A stretch of DNA of 64,000 bases from Gnetum montanum (taxonomy: Eukaryota; Streptophyta; Gnetopsida; Gnetales; Gnetaceae), in assembly GCA_015680685.1 (NCBI GenBank), contig MNCI01011152.1:55073-119072 (forward strand), written 5' to 3'. The notes beneath the pieces are model-generated. The model had not been told where the DNA came from and did not search any database. It was given only the letters and a program-made list of their open reading frames with translations. This document shows positions 12,266 through 23,918 of the stretch, one piece after another. The translations under genes were made by a program, and so were the position numbers. Positions within the stretch are counted from its first letter, which is position 1; each line of letters begins with the position of its first letter.

Positions 12266-12698
12266 ATTTTGCTTAAAAAGTGAAGAATTTTCTTAACTAC
12301 ATTCCAATGTGTAGTTTCAATATTTAACTAGTAATAACTAATGTAACATCCTACCTTAGATACCTCTTACTCCTTGGTATGTTTGAGATTTAAATCCTTA
12401 ATGTCTTATTTACTAATCTATGTCTTATGCTTTATTAATGCTTTTTATTTTGCTAACTATGCTTTGTGGGTTGTGTTATATGTCATGCTATATCCTTTTT
12501 ATTGTCTTTTTCTTTTAATACATTTTAATGTTTTATTTTTCTTTTTATCTTAGTTTAATTTTTCACGATTATATTATTTTTAATGTTTTTAATACTTTTA
12601 TATTTTAGTACTTTTTATAATTTTATTATTTTATTTTGTCTTTTAATTTAGCATATGCATCCTAATAACTTTTGTTAGAGTTTCGAATTAATAGGTAT
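12266..12698. other. Short AT-rich spacer before element C
   Basis: T-rich, no recognisable coding sequence. The copia reverse transcriptase expected here on the minus strand is not visible. Confidence 0.5.
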
Positions 12699-12703
12699 TA
12701 GAC
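12699..12703 (+). other. Target-site duplication of element C (left)
   Basis: TAGAC directly before the left LTR, repeated exactly as TAGAC at 22,760-22,764 directly after the right LTR. A 5-bp duplication is standard for LTR retrotransposon integration. Confidence 0.85.
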
Positions 12704-13585
12704 TAAAACATCACCAAATTTGGGCTACAACTTCTCAACTAGAAATTTGCCTAAGTGTCAACACAAGGCCACTTTTTGCAAATTTTTCTAAATGCTAGGA
12801 CTATGCTCTGCACTACCCCAGAGAGTAGTTAGCCTCATGGAGAGCATAGTCATCTCCAAAAACCAATTTTTTGCAATTTTGCCTAAGTGTCATCACGAAG
12901 AAAGAAGCTACAATTTTTTCTAAGTGTTGGGACTACACTCTCCACTACCCCAGAGTGTAGTTGCCTCAGTAGAGAGTGTAGTCAACAAAAGGGCTAGTTT
13001 ATAAAATTTTCTAAGTGTTAAGCCAGCTACTGCAGAAATTTCTAAGTGCTGAGACTATGCTCTCCACTGTGTTGGAGCATAGTCAAGTGCAGTCACCATG
13101 AAGGCTCAATTTTTTGTAGATCTTGTCTAAGTGTTGGACTATGCTCTCCCCCAATCCAGAGTGTAGTTAAGCGTAGTCATGTAGAACAGCCTCCAAAGGT
13201 CTTCACAACATAGCACTGGCACTTAGCTCAACTCTAACACACCCTCAAAAAGTATGGTCAATAGAATGTATCTTCTTTGTACCCTCTTTTTTGTCCCCAA
13301 AATGTAACTATCTCAACCCCACATAAGATAGTGGACAACATAGTCTTGAAGCACAGTCTCCAAAGTTGCATTTCTTGTATTTTTTCAAGTACATTGCAAT
13401 CTTCTTAGGACACTCACATGTAGTTGGCAGTGTAGTCATGGTCTCACAATCTTACAGAGTCTAGTAGAGCACACCAGAGCATAACATCACTTGCCCCAGT
13501 GGAGAGTGTGGTTGGGTGATAGTGTAGCCCCAACTATCCCACTACTACGTGGCACTCTCCCCATATTTCATGCTAACTCTAACCC

Positions 13586-13593
13586 TATAAATA
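13586..13593 (+). promoter_or_regulatory. TATA box of element C 5' LTR
   Basis: TATAAATA in a GC-richer setting (aaccctataaatacccca), followed about 25 bases later by ctctacatttt, a likely start region. The right LTR has TGTAAATA at the same place. Confidence 0.65.
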
Positions 13594-14301
13594 CCCCAAC
13601 CCTCTACATTTTAGGGGTTGGCAAAAATTTGGGTTGAAAAATTTTGAAGGTGGGCATTTTTGTTGGTATTTTGGATGAACGAAGAACTAAAGGCACACCA
13701 GCAAACTAGAGAGAGGCAAAGTTGCATATGACCTAGTCCATTGGATCACCGTAGCCTAGCAGAACACTACTTATTACGGTAGCTAACTCGATAGGCATAG
13801 ACACCATGAAAAGTGCTAAACTTCACGGCTAGACACCTTTGAGATTGTGACTATGCTCTCCACTATGCCTATTGTACATTGCATACCTTCTAATCCCTTT
13901 TGGAGTTAACTATGCTCAACCCCATTTGGGTGGTTTTTTGTTTCCCTCTCGAATTTTTTGTACTTTCTTTGCATTTTTTCTATTTTTAACGCATGGTCAC
14001 ATTACAACTATGCTCAGGTGGTAGTCTCGACATGTCAACACTTTCATTTTTGCCAAAACCCTTGACTATACACTTGCCCCCTCAGGCTTTTGTGACTATG
14101 CTCTATACCGTTAACACCGTTCACACCATTAATACCGTCAACATAGTTAACATCGCTAGAATACTTAGCACCGTTTTGCATTAGCATCATGACTAACCAC
14201 ATTGCACCTCAGTTGCATCTAACACCTCAATTGCAATTGGATTAGGCTGTGCACCTATAGACCCCTCATTGTTCCAACCACTGATGTTTTTGGTCATTAC
14301 A

Positions 14302-14325
14302 GTTTTGGGTGCTAGAAGGAGGGCC
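14302..14325 (+). other. Primer-site-like sequence of C, first copy
   Basis: GTTTTGGGTGCTAGAAGGAG follows the LTR end CATTACA. The second copy at 14,718-14,741 reads GTTTTGGGCGCTAGAAGGAG. The position is right for a primer binding site; the matching tRNA was not identified. Confidence 0.45.
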
Positions 14326-14717
14326 AAACCATTTTTGTCTTTGAACTTCATTGTGGTTGTCTTGTGTGCTTTCTACATCATAGTTGTCTATCAACCCATC
14401 CGTTGACTACACTTGCCCCCTCAGGCTTTTGTTACTATGCTCTATACCGTTAACACTGTTCACACCATTAATACTGTCAACACAGTTAACATCGCTTTTA
14501 ATACTTAGCACCATTTTGCATTAGCATCATGGCTAACCACATTGCACCTCAGTTGCATCTAACACCTCAATTGCAACTAGTAAAATCCTTATTTAATCAA
14601 CAAGATCATTTAGGGCACCTGTCTCTACCTCTCGTAGGCCCTCACATGGACTTGAGGTTAGGTTGTGCACCTGTAGACCCCTCATTGTTCCAACCACAGA
14701 TGTTTTTGGTCATTATA

Positions 14718-14741
14718 GTTTTGGGCGCTAGAAGGAGGGCC
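14718..14741 (+). other. Primer-site-like sequence of C, second copy
   Basis: Same motif as 14,302-14,325, with GGGCGCTAG instead of GGGTGCTAG, so the second copy is the less decayed at a CpG. Confidence 0.45.
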
Positions 14742-14976
14742 AAACCATTTTCGTCTTTGGACTTCATTGTGGTTGTCTTGTGTGCTTTCTACATCGTAGT
14801 TGTCTATCAACCCATCAGTGTAGATTGGACCCCGTTGTTAGTCCTCCCAAGACCCCATGTAGCAACCCAAATCACAATTCTCTCTATTATTCTTCTAAGT
14901 CTCTGTGCTCTTAGTGTAGAGAGCATAGTTGGTGGAGAGTGTAGTTGGCTCTCAGTGTAGAGAGCACAGTCTCCAT

Positions 14977-15080
14977 AGTTAGCCATTTTTCTGCAATCTC
15001 TAGACTTAGCCATTTTTTTTGCGATTTCCAGACTTAGCCATTTTTCTACAAATAGTAAACTTAGCCATTTCTCAACAACC
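14977..15080 (+). repeat. 28-bp tandem repeat in C leader
   Basis: Four units containing cttagccattt, starting near 14,977, 15,002, 15,030 and 15,058, just upstream of the gag start. Confidence 0.7.
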
Positions 15081-15114
15081 AGTAGCTCTCCCTTTCACAA
15101 ATTCATCTTCTACC

Positions 15115-17182
15115 ATGAATTCAGATCAGTCTTCGACATCGGTGTCAAATGCACTTGACACCTTTACTATTCAATAAGGGGCCACTATGCTCAATAATGA
15201 ATAATACAATTTTGTATGTGCAAAGATCCAAGCAGGGTTTCCTATTGATCACCTTGACATGGAGGAAAAATGGGACTTCAAACTAATCCATTGGGATGGA
15301 TGAGAGTATATCCCTTATTTGACATCATCCTACTCACAAAGTCCCATCACTAGTTGTTGTCCTAGCTCATTTGAGCAAGTGAGCATGACGTAGGGACAAA
15401 CCATGAGGAAGCCTTATAGGAGGAAGAAGAAAAGTTCAAAGCTCACTCCAAACATGAGAGCCCCTTCCACATCATCTTCCAACAACTACTCCCTAGTGCA
15501 GTTTCCCCTTGGTTCAGTTCATGTATCCTCCCTAAGATGGTTATAACACTAGCATTATCTTCCCACCTTGTTAGGCTTATGACGATGCTTGTAGTGGCAA
15601 TGCATCAAATGAAATACATGCAACATGATGCAATAGTCCCATTTAACTTACCTTTCATGGTATCATCTCAACCTACCAAGCCATCTTTGCTAGCAAAAAT
15701 CATGTTAGCTCAACCCTACATTCACACATGGGCCATCTCTAGGCCCTAAACGACTCAGGCACCTTGTGTCCTACCTACCTCATTAGCACCCTCAACATCA
15801 GTCCAACCCACGCGTGTGTGGCTTGCCCTAATCACTATGCCCATAGCATAGCCAATGCATCAACTACATCACATAGCTTCATAACTAGTAATCTTACCCT
15901 AGGTTATACAACCAACACAACAGATAGCACAACCAACACAACTAGCTAGTGCATCTCAAAACTTGGATCAAGCGTTCTAGTTGATCCAAAGTTTGATGGA
16001 GGAGGTGAGGCAACTTAAAGCTGCTTCCTCTAAAATTGTCAAGGTGGTGGACTTCTACCAAGATGACCCTATAAGTTATGTGGTCCCATCCCTAACTCTT
16101 TCAACTGGGGTCCCTAACGTGCACTTGGTCACATTTAGGTCTAAGTGCCTACTGCTACAAGCCTAGCCACACAACATCATGTGTGTGTTTACCATGTCAT
16201 TAATTGGCAAAGCATTAGATTGGTACTGAGCACTACCTAGAGGTTTTATTTCCTTTCTTGAAGACCTCTTAAGCTAGTTCATGACATGCTTCAGGTACAA
16301 CTTGAAGCCTGAAGCAACCTTGGACCAGCTAATGCAAATTAAGCAGGGCCACCTAGAGCTTATGCAAAAATTTATCTAATGTTGGAGCACTTATTTAATG
16401 AAATAAAAGAGTTGATGGATGAGATGCACCTCTTGTCTATGTTCAAGGATGCAGTCAATGACTTCATCAAGTCAAAATTGTACTACCTAGCCCCACAATC
16501 CCTAAGCCAAGCCTTTGCCCAAACAAAGTACATAGAAGATGTAGTGCAAGCTAGCAAGGACCTTGCCTACCTGGCCTACAAGAACCAGCATGCAAAAAAG
16601 CAAAATGCAACAATGGAAATAGTAACCACATAGGCTAAAGTAACCAATTAGGGGCCAACCCCAACATATAAAGCTATCAACCCTAGCGTTAAGACAACCA
16701 ACCCACCTACATCTATAGTGGCCATAATGAAAGCCACTTTGAGGTCCAAATTTGAGTGTAAGGATTGCTCAAAGTATACCCCATTGCCATTGAGACCCTT
16801 AGAGCTATTAGATCAACTATCAAAAGCCAGGAAAATCCAACATAAGTAAATATCTGAGGATGCCCACAAAAGACATGATAGGTACTGTGAACTACTGAGG
16901 AATCCCACCTCAATAGCACCAAATGAGCCACCGGCCCTAGCGCAGTTTAGGTTGGATCAATTCTATCATTATCATTAGTTTTTTTTCCATAGCATGGACT
17001 TCTGTCAAGCTTTGCAAGATGATCTAAAAAGGATGATAGATAGGGGTGAACTAGCACTTGACACGGAAAATGCGCACAATGCTAGCTATGTCATAAATAT
17101 CATTAGCATGGGTGGCAAGTCTAAACCAGTGCAACAGCCTTTTGTTGTCCAAGTGCCTTCTAGCAATGTAAGGGTCTCCTAA
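15115..17182 (+). pseudogene. Element C gag (retrotransposon gag), decayed
   Basis: Capsid gene of element C. The best start is the ATG at 15,115 (MNSDQSSTSVSNALDTF). After many stops and frameshifts the core is legible: 15,981 MIQSLMEEVRQLK, then GKALDWY (family 'GxAxxWY'), LKPEATLDQLMQIKQGHLEL and KFI*CW (family 'LxxLKQxxxESxxxFxxRW'), then the ORF at 16,379-16,633 with APQSLSQAFAQTKYIEDVV. A decayed zinc-binding region (FYHYH ... HSMDFCQALQDDLKRMIDRG) ends at about 17,182 and resembles the 'CxxHxxxxHxTxxC...LKxxIExMIxxG' tail of plant gypsy gag. Most stops are TAG. Family: Ty3/gypsy-type gag; clade unresolved. Confidence 0.75.
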
Positions 17183-18260
17183 GCCTCCATGTGTTCAAGG
17201 CCCTCCTTCATTGTTAGAGTGTCACCTTGAGCATCCATAACATCCTTCGTGGTCAGGGTACCATAGCAAGTTGCAACAACAACTACTTAGTAGCTATTTG
17301 TTATTAGGATACCACACCGTGTTGGTCCCTCACCTACCCAAAGCCTAGTAGTGGGCAATGCATTGGCCTCTTCTCGGTCAAGGGCTGACCTTACTAGAAA
17401 AATGGGTAGACCTGCTAGATAGCAATGTAAGAGGCCTAATGAATGCCTCATAGATGAAATGGCTAGGCAACAACGAGACCAAGGAGTGCTTGGTTTGCCG
17501 AAGTTGATCCCTGTCCCTGCAATCCTCATGGCCAAACCAACTAAAGAGGCCACAACCAGCAAACCATAATTAAGCATTAAGGCTCCTAAATAGGCCAAGA
17601 AAACCAAGCCCAAGTCCCCTCTATTAGAGATCCGTCTCTTAGGTCACATGGAGGAGGTCAAGGCCAACAAAGCGACTGATAACAAGGACTTCATAGATGC
17701 ATTAGCCTAGGTTAAACAAGTGCTTAAACAAAAAAAACACAACGTTGAGCTTGTATGACCTAGTTATGACCTCATCTACCCATCGGGAAGCATTGACATA
17801 GATGTTGACCTCCATTCCTATTATAGAGGACATCCCTACAAATGAGGATGCTATTTATGCAGTGATGTTGCCCTTGGCACCATAGGAATTGAGTTCAATA
17901 TTCCTAGTATTTCATGACAAGGCAATCAAGGTCAACCCCAAGTAAGGGAAGGTCATCACAGCTTCACTATTTCTTACCATACACGTTGGGCAATGCAAGA
18001 TCTGTAGGGTGCACATCAATGATGGTGTAGCAACAAACTTGATATCGTACACCATCATTAACAAGCTAGACCTCATAGACCAAATCAAGCCAACAAATAC
18101 CATGTGCTTGAAATCCTTTAATGGATCATGTGTCACTATCAAGGGTAGAATAACCATAGCCTTTTTGGTAGGGGAGCAATTCCCCACTATTGCAAAATTC
18201 ACCATTATAGAGAAAATTCCTAACTCTAACTTGATATTGGCTAGGCCTTGGCTAGCCTAG
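17183..18260 (+). pseudogene. Element C linker and retropepsin-like protease
   Basis: A Lys-rich linker (for example LKQKKHNVELV near 17,730) leads into an aspartic protease at 17,947-18,260. HINDGVATNLISYTIINKL at 18,009 corresponds to the active-site segment 'xxDGGSxxNxIS', with D-G kept. Later IEKIPNSNLILARPWL matches the family end 'xxDxILGRPWL', with A for G. Only short open stretches survive. In a live element this enzyme would cut the gag polyprotein in the particle. No reverse transcriptase follows: after the LARPWLA segment the sequence becomes non-coding, then minisatellite. Confidence 0.7.
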
Positions 18261-18809
18261 TTACAAGCCATCTCCTCTCCGATTCACTAGGAGATCCACC
18301 TTTTTTATGAAGGTGGTGAAGTTATCATCCATGGTAATAACATTGTCCCTTTGGTCATCAATAACATAAAATTGAGCAAGGTTTAGAGGTGGAATTTCTT
18401 AATGATGCACCTATGGTAGACAATGCAGCGGATAAGGCTAACATACCTAAATAAGCGATGGAAGCCAACAACCTCCTAGAGCATACTTTTGGGGTCGAAT
18501 CACCCTTCAACATAGTAGGTGAGGGTTCAAGAGAATATCAAATAGTGCATCCCAGGCCTTGCACACTCACTAATCCACATCAAATTAGGAAGCAACTACA
18601 TGACCAAGGTATCCCCTTAGCTTGAAATGGGCTAGGTGCCTACCTACCCTTTATTGCTACGTGCCATGCATTTTTGACTTTCATTTGCATGGAATTTTGT
18701 TTATGCATTTATCCACTTAGCTTACACATTCACTTGTTTAGTGCATCCTTTAGTAGTAAACATTAAAATGCACAAAAAATCATAAAAAGTAAAATTACAA
18801 AAAAATAAA

Positions 18810-19340
18810 ACTATCACTACGGCTTGCCATGGACTTAAATTGGTAGCACACGACCTGGAATGGCCTAAAACTATCATGTTAATTCTATAACCTAGTGGCC
18901 TGCTATGGCCAAAAATTGGCATTGCTTCCACTTCCAATGCATGACCCGTCATGGCCTTAAACTAGCAATGCATGGCCCACCATGGCCCTAAATTGGCAAC
19001 ACATGACCTACCATGGCCTTAAACTAGCAATATGTAGCTTACCATGGCCTTAAACTAGCAATATGTAGCTTACCATGGCCTTAAACTAGTAATATGTAGC
19101 TTACCATGGCCTTAAACTAGCAATATGTAGCTTACCATGGCCTTAAACTAGCAATATGTAGCTTACCATGGCCTTAAACTAGCATCTTTGGCTTGCCATG
19201 ACCTTAAACTAGCAACATGTGGTCTAGAATGGTCCAAAACTATTAATCCCATTGCATTGGTCCAAGATGGCCTTAAACTAACAATACACAGGGCTCGAAA
19301 TGGCCTTAAACTATAGCTGCAACCCAAAATGATTGAAAAT
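18810..19340 (+). repeat. 31-bp minisatellite in element C
   Basis: The core is five nearly identical 31-bp units starting at 19,021, 19,052, 19,083, 19,114 and 19,145 (unit: aaactagcaatatgtagctt plus accatggcctt). Degenerate units of similar length extend on both sides. Confidence 0.85.
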
Positions 19341-19499
19341 TATCACTTTTAAAATTTTATTGCATTACTTTTTCCTCATTTACATGTATTAACTTTGTTA
19401 AAATTGGTGCTACTTGATGTTGTTTTTCTAGTTGATTTTGCAAGATCTTGTAGGAATGCAGGATGATTATGCATGAGCATATCTAGCATGCAGCATGGT

Positions 19500-19900
19500 A
19501 CCTCACTAAAGCAAGGTAAGTATGTTCACCATGACATTAAAATTGGCACAATAGGTTGTTATGACTATAAACTAGCACAGAACTCATTCACCATGATGTT
19601 AAAACTGGCATAGCACTTGTCTACTCTAATGCTAAAACTAGCACATCCATTTTCTATGACATTAAATTAGCATAGCACATCCACCATGATGCTAAAACTA
19701 GCATAACAGTCTACTATGACTATAAACTGGCATAGCTCATCCTTGGGTCATGACATTAAACTAGCACAATAGCTTGTCTGGTTCGATGCTAAACTAGCAC
19801 ACAATAGTCTGCTAGGACTAGAAACTAGCATACCACCATCTACCAGGACCTTAAACTAGGTTCATGGTCTACTAGGACCTTAAACTTGTAGGAAGACCTT
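19500..19900 (+). repeat. Diverged continuation of the minisatellite
   Basis: Repeated phrases such as catgacattaaaactggcac and gactataaactagcac at roughly 30-bp spacing. They share the 'taaactagca' core with the block at 18,810-19,340. Confidence 0.65.
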
Positions 19901-20976
19901 TGGAACACTTGTAGAATCATTGCCCCTTACCATTTTGCTAGTTTTTCAATCACTTGCCATGGGTTCAACCTTTGGAGCACTTACAACATCATCACCCTGA
20001 CACTTTTACTGGCTTCTTGAACACTTGCGACTGGTTTAGCCTTTAGAGCATATGAAACATCTTCGCACTTGACATTTTATTTGCATTATGTTTTGTGATT
20101 TTTTCTTGTCTTCTTGAAGTTGTGTTTGTAAGATGATGTCCTAGGTCATCGTGTAGAGATGCATCTCATCATAGCAGCAAGTCACCACATTATTCTAATG
20201 TGCATGATTGGACTAGCCAAGCCTCTCAAGAGTGCACATCCTTATTACCTTGCTATAGCCTACCTAAATCTTACCCTATGCCCTGATACTCTTCCATTCC
20301 CCCATGTAATCGAGATTGCAAGCCCCTTTGATGCACATGGCACACTCTTCAAGACAAATCATAGAACCGAAGGTAGACGTAACACAAGTTGTTCCATGGA
20401 AAACCTTTGTTGGTTGGTTAAAGCCCAGGTGGATGTAACACAAGCCATCTCAGGGAGGAAACACTTGTCCTACAGATGTAGCATAGTTTTGCAAACATCA
20501 AAACAAAATCCATCTAGTGGCACATAATCTACTTGATGCACCTTTGTAGTTAGCATTTGGAAATGTGCAGAATCCAAAGCTAGTTTGCCTCATAGAAAAA
20601 AAGAAAAAAAATAAAAAAAGTAAAAAAAGAAAGAGAAAAAAAAGGAGAATAGGGAAAAGCATGTCTTCAAGCAAATCAAAAGTGCTACAATTTTACAACT
20701 GGTCATGCCTTAAATCTACACTAACTCTCTCATGAGCACTTTGATGAGAGGTCAACATTTTTAAGGGTAAGCATCCCTAGTGCCATGGTCATCATTAGTT
20801 GTGTTGACTTTGCATCTTACATCATGACATCTTATTTGCATTTCATATTCCCTTTTATCCCCAGCACATTACCTACATCCTTTACCCATAGCATACCACT
20901 ACCAATAGCACTCTTGAGCACAATGTAGTGACATTCGACCACACATGAAAGAGCAATGTTGGTGATAGGCATACTG

Positions 20977-21057
20977 TGGTGTTTTTTCATTCTTTGTTGA
21001 CATCTCTTGGGCTACTCCTCGAGATGTCAACAAAGAGGGGCCAATGAAACACCACCA
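20977..21057. repeat. Long inverted repeat spanning the PPT of element C
   Basis: Left arm 20,977-21,006 pairs with right arm 21,021-21,057 around a 14-base loop. The inner 14 bases (TTTGTTGACATCTC) pair perfectly and the outer part pairs with one bulge and a few mismatches. The right arm contains the PPT and the first bases of the 3' LTR. Confidence 0.75.
21029..21044 (+). other. Polypurine tract of element C
   Basis: AACAAAGAGGGGCCAA immediately before the right LTR start TGAAACACC at 21,045. In LTR elements this tract primes plus-strand DNA synthesis. Confidence 0.75.
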
Positions 21058-22759
21058 AATTTGGGCTACAATGTCTCAACTGTAAATTTTCCTAAGTGTC
21101 AGCATAAGGCCAATTTTTGCAAATTTTTTTGAGTGTTAGGACTACACTCTCCACTACCCTAGAGCATAGTTAGCCTAGTGGAGAGTGTAGTTAGCTCAAA
21201 AAACCAATTTTTTGCAAATTTTCCTAAGTGTCATCATGAAGCAAGAAGCTACAATTTTTTCTAAGTGTTAGGACTATGCTCTTCATTGCTCCAGAGTGTA
21301 GTTGGCTCAGTAGAGAGTGTAGTCAACACAAGGGCTAGTTTGCAAATTTTTCTAAGTGTTAAGCCAGCTGATGTAGAATTTTCTAAGCGCTGATACTATG
21401 CTCTCCATTATCCTAGAGCATGGTCAAGCATAGTGACCATGAAGGCTCAGTTTTTTGTAGATTTTGTCTAAGTGTTGGACTACGCTCTCCCCTAGTTTAG
21501 AGCGTAGTCAAGCATAGTCATGTAGAATAGCCTCCAAAAGCCTCCACAATGCAGCATCAGCGCTCAACTTAGCTTCAACACATCCTCTACAAGCATGGTC
21601 AATGGAATGTATCTTCTTTGTACCCCATTTTTGTCCCCAAATTGTAACTATGCTCGACCCCACGTAAGACAATGGACAGCGTAGTCCCAGAGCATAGTCT
21701 CTAAAGTTGCAATTGTTACATTTTTTCAGGTACATTGTGATCTTCTTAGCACATGCACATGCAGTTGGTAGTGTAGTCATAGTCTCTCATAGTTTCATAT
21801 AGTTCAGTGGAGCATACCAGAGAATAATATCACTTACCCCAATGGAGGGTGTAGTTTGGTGACAATGTAGTCCCAACCATCCCACTACCATGTGGCACTC
21901 TTCCTACATTTCGCACTATCCCTAATCCTGTAAATACCCTAGTTCTCTACATTTTAGGGGTTGGCAAAAATTTGGGTTGGAAAATTTTGAAGGCGGGCAT
22001 TTTTGTTGGCATTTTGGCATTTTTGACGAATGAAGAACCAAAGGCACACTAGCAAATTGGAGAGTGGCAAAGTTGCATACCATCCAATCCAGTAGACCAT
22101 TGCAGCCTAACAAAACACTACAACCCATGGTACACCACGGTGGCCAACTCGGTAGGCACAGACACCACGACAAGTGCCAAAATTCATGGCTAAACATCCT
22201 TGAGATTGTGACTATGCTCTCCACTATGCCTATTGTACACTGCGTACCTTCTAATCCCTTTCAAAGTTAACTACACTCAACCCTATTTGAGGCAATGTTT
22301 TGTTTCTCTATCTTGCATTTTTCACACTTTCTTTACATTTTTGCTATTTTTTAAAGTGTGGTCATGTTACAGCTATGCTCGGGCAGTAGTCTATGCACAT
22401 TGACACCTTCATTTTTGCTACACCTTCATTTTTGCTAAAACCCTTGACTACGCTTGCCCCCTTAGGCACCCATGACTACTCTCTACACCATTAACACCAC
22501 TGACATTTGTCAACATTGTTAACACTGCAAACACCACTAAAACACTTAGCATCATTTCGCATCAACATTGTGTCTAACCATGCTACACCCTAGTTGCATC
22601 CAACACCTTAGTTGCAACTAGTAAAGTCCCTATTTAATCGACAAGACCATTCAAGGCACCCCATCTCTGCCTCCAGCAGGTCCTCACGTGGACTTGGGAT
22701 TAGGCTATGCACCCATAGATCCATTGGTGTTCCAGTTGCCAATGTTTTCAGTTGTTACA
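21045..22759 (+). repeat. 3' LTR of element C
   Basis: 1,715 bp from TGAAACACCACC to GTTGTTACA. It aligns along its length with the left LTR (same 'ctaagtgttag', 'ggcaaaaatttgggttg' and 'gttgcatc' blocks) but lacks that copy's duplication. It is directly followed by TAGAC. Confidence 0.85.
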
Positions 22760-22764
22760 TAGAC
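22760..22764 (+). other. Target-site duplication of element C (right)
   Basis: TAGAC, identical to 12,699-12,703. Confidence 0.85.
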
Positions 22765-22949
22765 ATTAGATAGTTTATTAACACCTAGGAAGGTGTTTCT
22801 TATAATGTACAAAATGATAAATTTTTTGGCTAAGAGGCCAACTACTAATCATAGATTGGTAACGGAAAATAACATTTCGTTCATAATGCTTCAAGAAGAG
22901 TTGATTGGTAATGCTATATAATATCTTGTTCATAATGCTAGAGGGAGAT

Positions 22950-23903
22950 TGATGAGTGGTGGGTGCTCCTTATGCCCAACCATACGAATTGTAAGCATTC
23001 GTGCATGATTTAATTGAATTCCATGGATGGAACTGGTTGTGGCATCTAGATTGTTAAGCATTGATCGCAAGACACTGTCTTCGAACTTAAACTATTGGTA
23101 GCTTTGTCATGTATGATTTAGTCCAAAGTGAGACATATGATAGTTGATGTTGTTGTAGCCTTATGCTAATCTTGACAATAATGGAGAAATTAATTTTTTA
23201 ATCTAACTAATAAAAAGAAGGTAAATCTAAACTAGCTTAGAGTAATGAGCATTTAGTCTAGGCTTACCATACACATCTTGGGCTCATGTAATCATTACTG
23301 GGATTACCAAGTGTTACACTACTAGGTGAACTAAGCAATAACACTACTTGGATTACCAAATGATTACACATAAATTCTTAAAACCAATCATACTCATTTT
23401 GCTTCACTAATGAATAAGTAAAGTAAAATACTTGGAAATGTAAATGATTAAACAAAGAAAACAATAAAAAATATGCTATGTAAAATAGTAAAACTAAGTA
23501 GATGCTACAATGATGAAAAGCAATCTTGATCTTTATTTCTAGACATGAACTATGCCAAGTATACTTCATTTGAATAAAAATTCCATGCAACTGCTCTACA
23601 CCATACTATGGGCTTTCACTCTATCGCTAAAGCTACAATAACAAACTGCTAGTGTCTACCTAAGGATGGATTGAAAAGTTCTTGGATTACACATCCAAGT
23701 GTCATATTTATAGAGCTACACACATCCTAAGATATCATATCAATGATAACATAGCATGCACAACAATATCGTATTAACAACATCATATCAATGACATCAT
23801 AAATGTGTTGTATGAGGGGATGAAGCATTGTAGCAGGGGATGCTACAACACCCACATGATGTCACATCTACAACATCATAGATGCGACATCTTAGCCCTT
23901 TCA
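22950..23903 (-). repeat. 3' LTR of Athila/Tat-like element D (left part)
   Basis: On the minus strand it starts TGAAAGGGCTAAG at 23,903 and ends CACTCATCA at 22,950. The R/U5 half aligns with the LTRs at 32,279-33,270 and 43,672-44,538 (shared phrases 'catacacatc', 'ggattaccaa', and the terminal 'cttatca/ctcatca'). U3 differs completely from the right D LTR, having atatcaatgaca-type repeats, so the two D LTRs probably come from different subfamilies. Confidence 0.7.
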
Positions 23904-23918
23904 TGCTCCATCTTATCT
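23904..23918 (-). other. Polypurine tract of D (left part)
   Basis: The minus strand reads GAGATAAGATGGAGCA directly before the LTR start. Upstream, ctccttttgttt..agttgagg matches the pre-PPT sequence of element B (55,230-55,255). Confidence 0.5.

Larger units (their letters stand above)
12704..14717 (+). repeat. 5' LTR of element C, with internal duplication of its 3' end
   Basis: Starts TAAAACATCACC (from TGAAACACCACC in the right copy) and ends CATTATA at 14,717. An earlier LTR end, CATTACA at 14,301, is followed by the same leader, showing that a segment across the LTR/leader border was duplicated (14,062-14,400 and 14,402-14,816). The U3 region is rich in 'actatgctctccac' phrases and their complements. 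A TATA box lies at 13,586. Confidence 0.85.
14062..14816 (+). repeat. About 340-bp tandem duplication across the LTR/primer-site border
   Basis: Copy 1 is 14,062-14,400 and copy 2 is 14,402-14,816. Both run from ttgacta..acttgccccctcag to gtctatcaacccatc. Copy 1 has lost about 75 bases around 14,238 that copy 2 and the right LTR keep. Each copy contains an LTR end and a primer-site-like sequence. Confidence 0.8.
18261..20976 (+). other. Element C 3' non-coding region
   Basis: 2.7 kb between protease and PPT. It contains the catggccttaaactagcaa minisatellite (18,810-19,340), a related block (19,500-19,900) and a purine tract (20,588-20,655). A plus-strand ORF at 20,159-20,527 has no recognisable features and is probably fortuitous. 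No RT, RNase H or integrase trace was found on either strand. Confidence 0.65.
12704..22759 (+). mobile_element. Element C: complete non-autonomous Ty3/gypsy-type LTR element (gag-protease only)
   Basis: About 10 kb with two long LTRs (12,704-14,717 and 21,045-22,759), a primer-site region, gag, protease, a minisatellite-rich 3' region, a PPT and perfect TAGAC target duplications. No reverse transcriptase or integrase was found in the 6.3 kb interior. Architecture and size therefore suggest a gag-carrying non-autonomous element that would need pol supplied in trans. The LTRs differ at many positions and the ORFs are full of stops, so the insertion is old. Whether RT/IN was never present or was lost cannot be told from one copy. 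Confidence 0.85.

Noticed and set aside
14529-14960. 143-codon plus-strand ORF, the longest gap-free ORF
   Set aside because: It spans the duplicated LTR end and leader of element C, has no family resemblance, and the parallel copy at 14,190-14,400 is not open in the same way.
19021-19175. Regular 31-bp repeats that superficially resemble a CRISPR array
   Set aside because: Units are directly adjacent with no unique spacers, in a plant retroelement; this is a minisatellite.
20159-20527. 122-codon plus-strand ORF in element C
   Set aside because: Lies in the 3' non-coding region between minisatellite and PPT; no recognisable motif and no second copy to test conservation.
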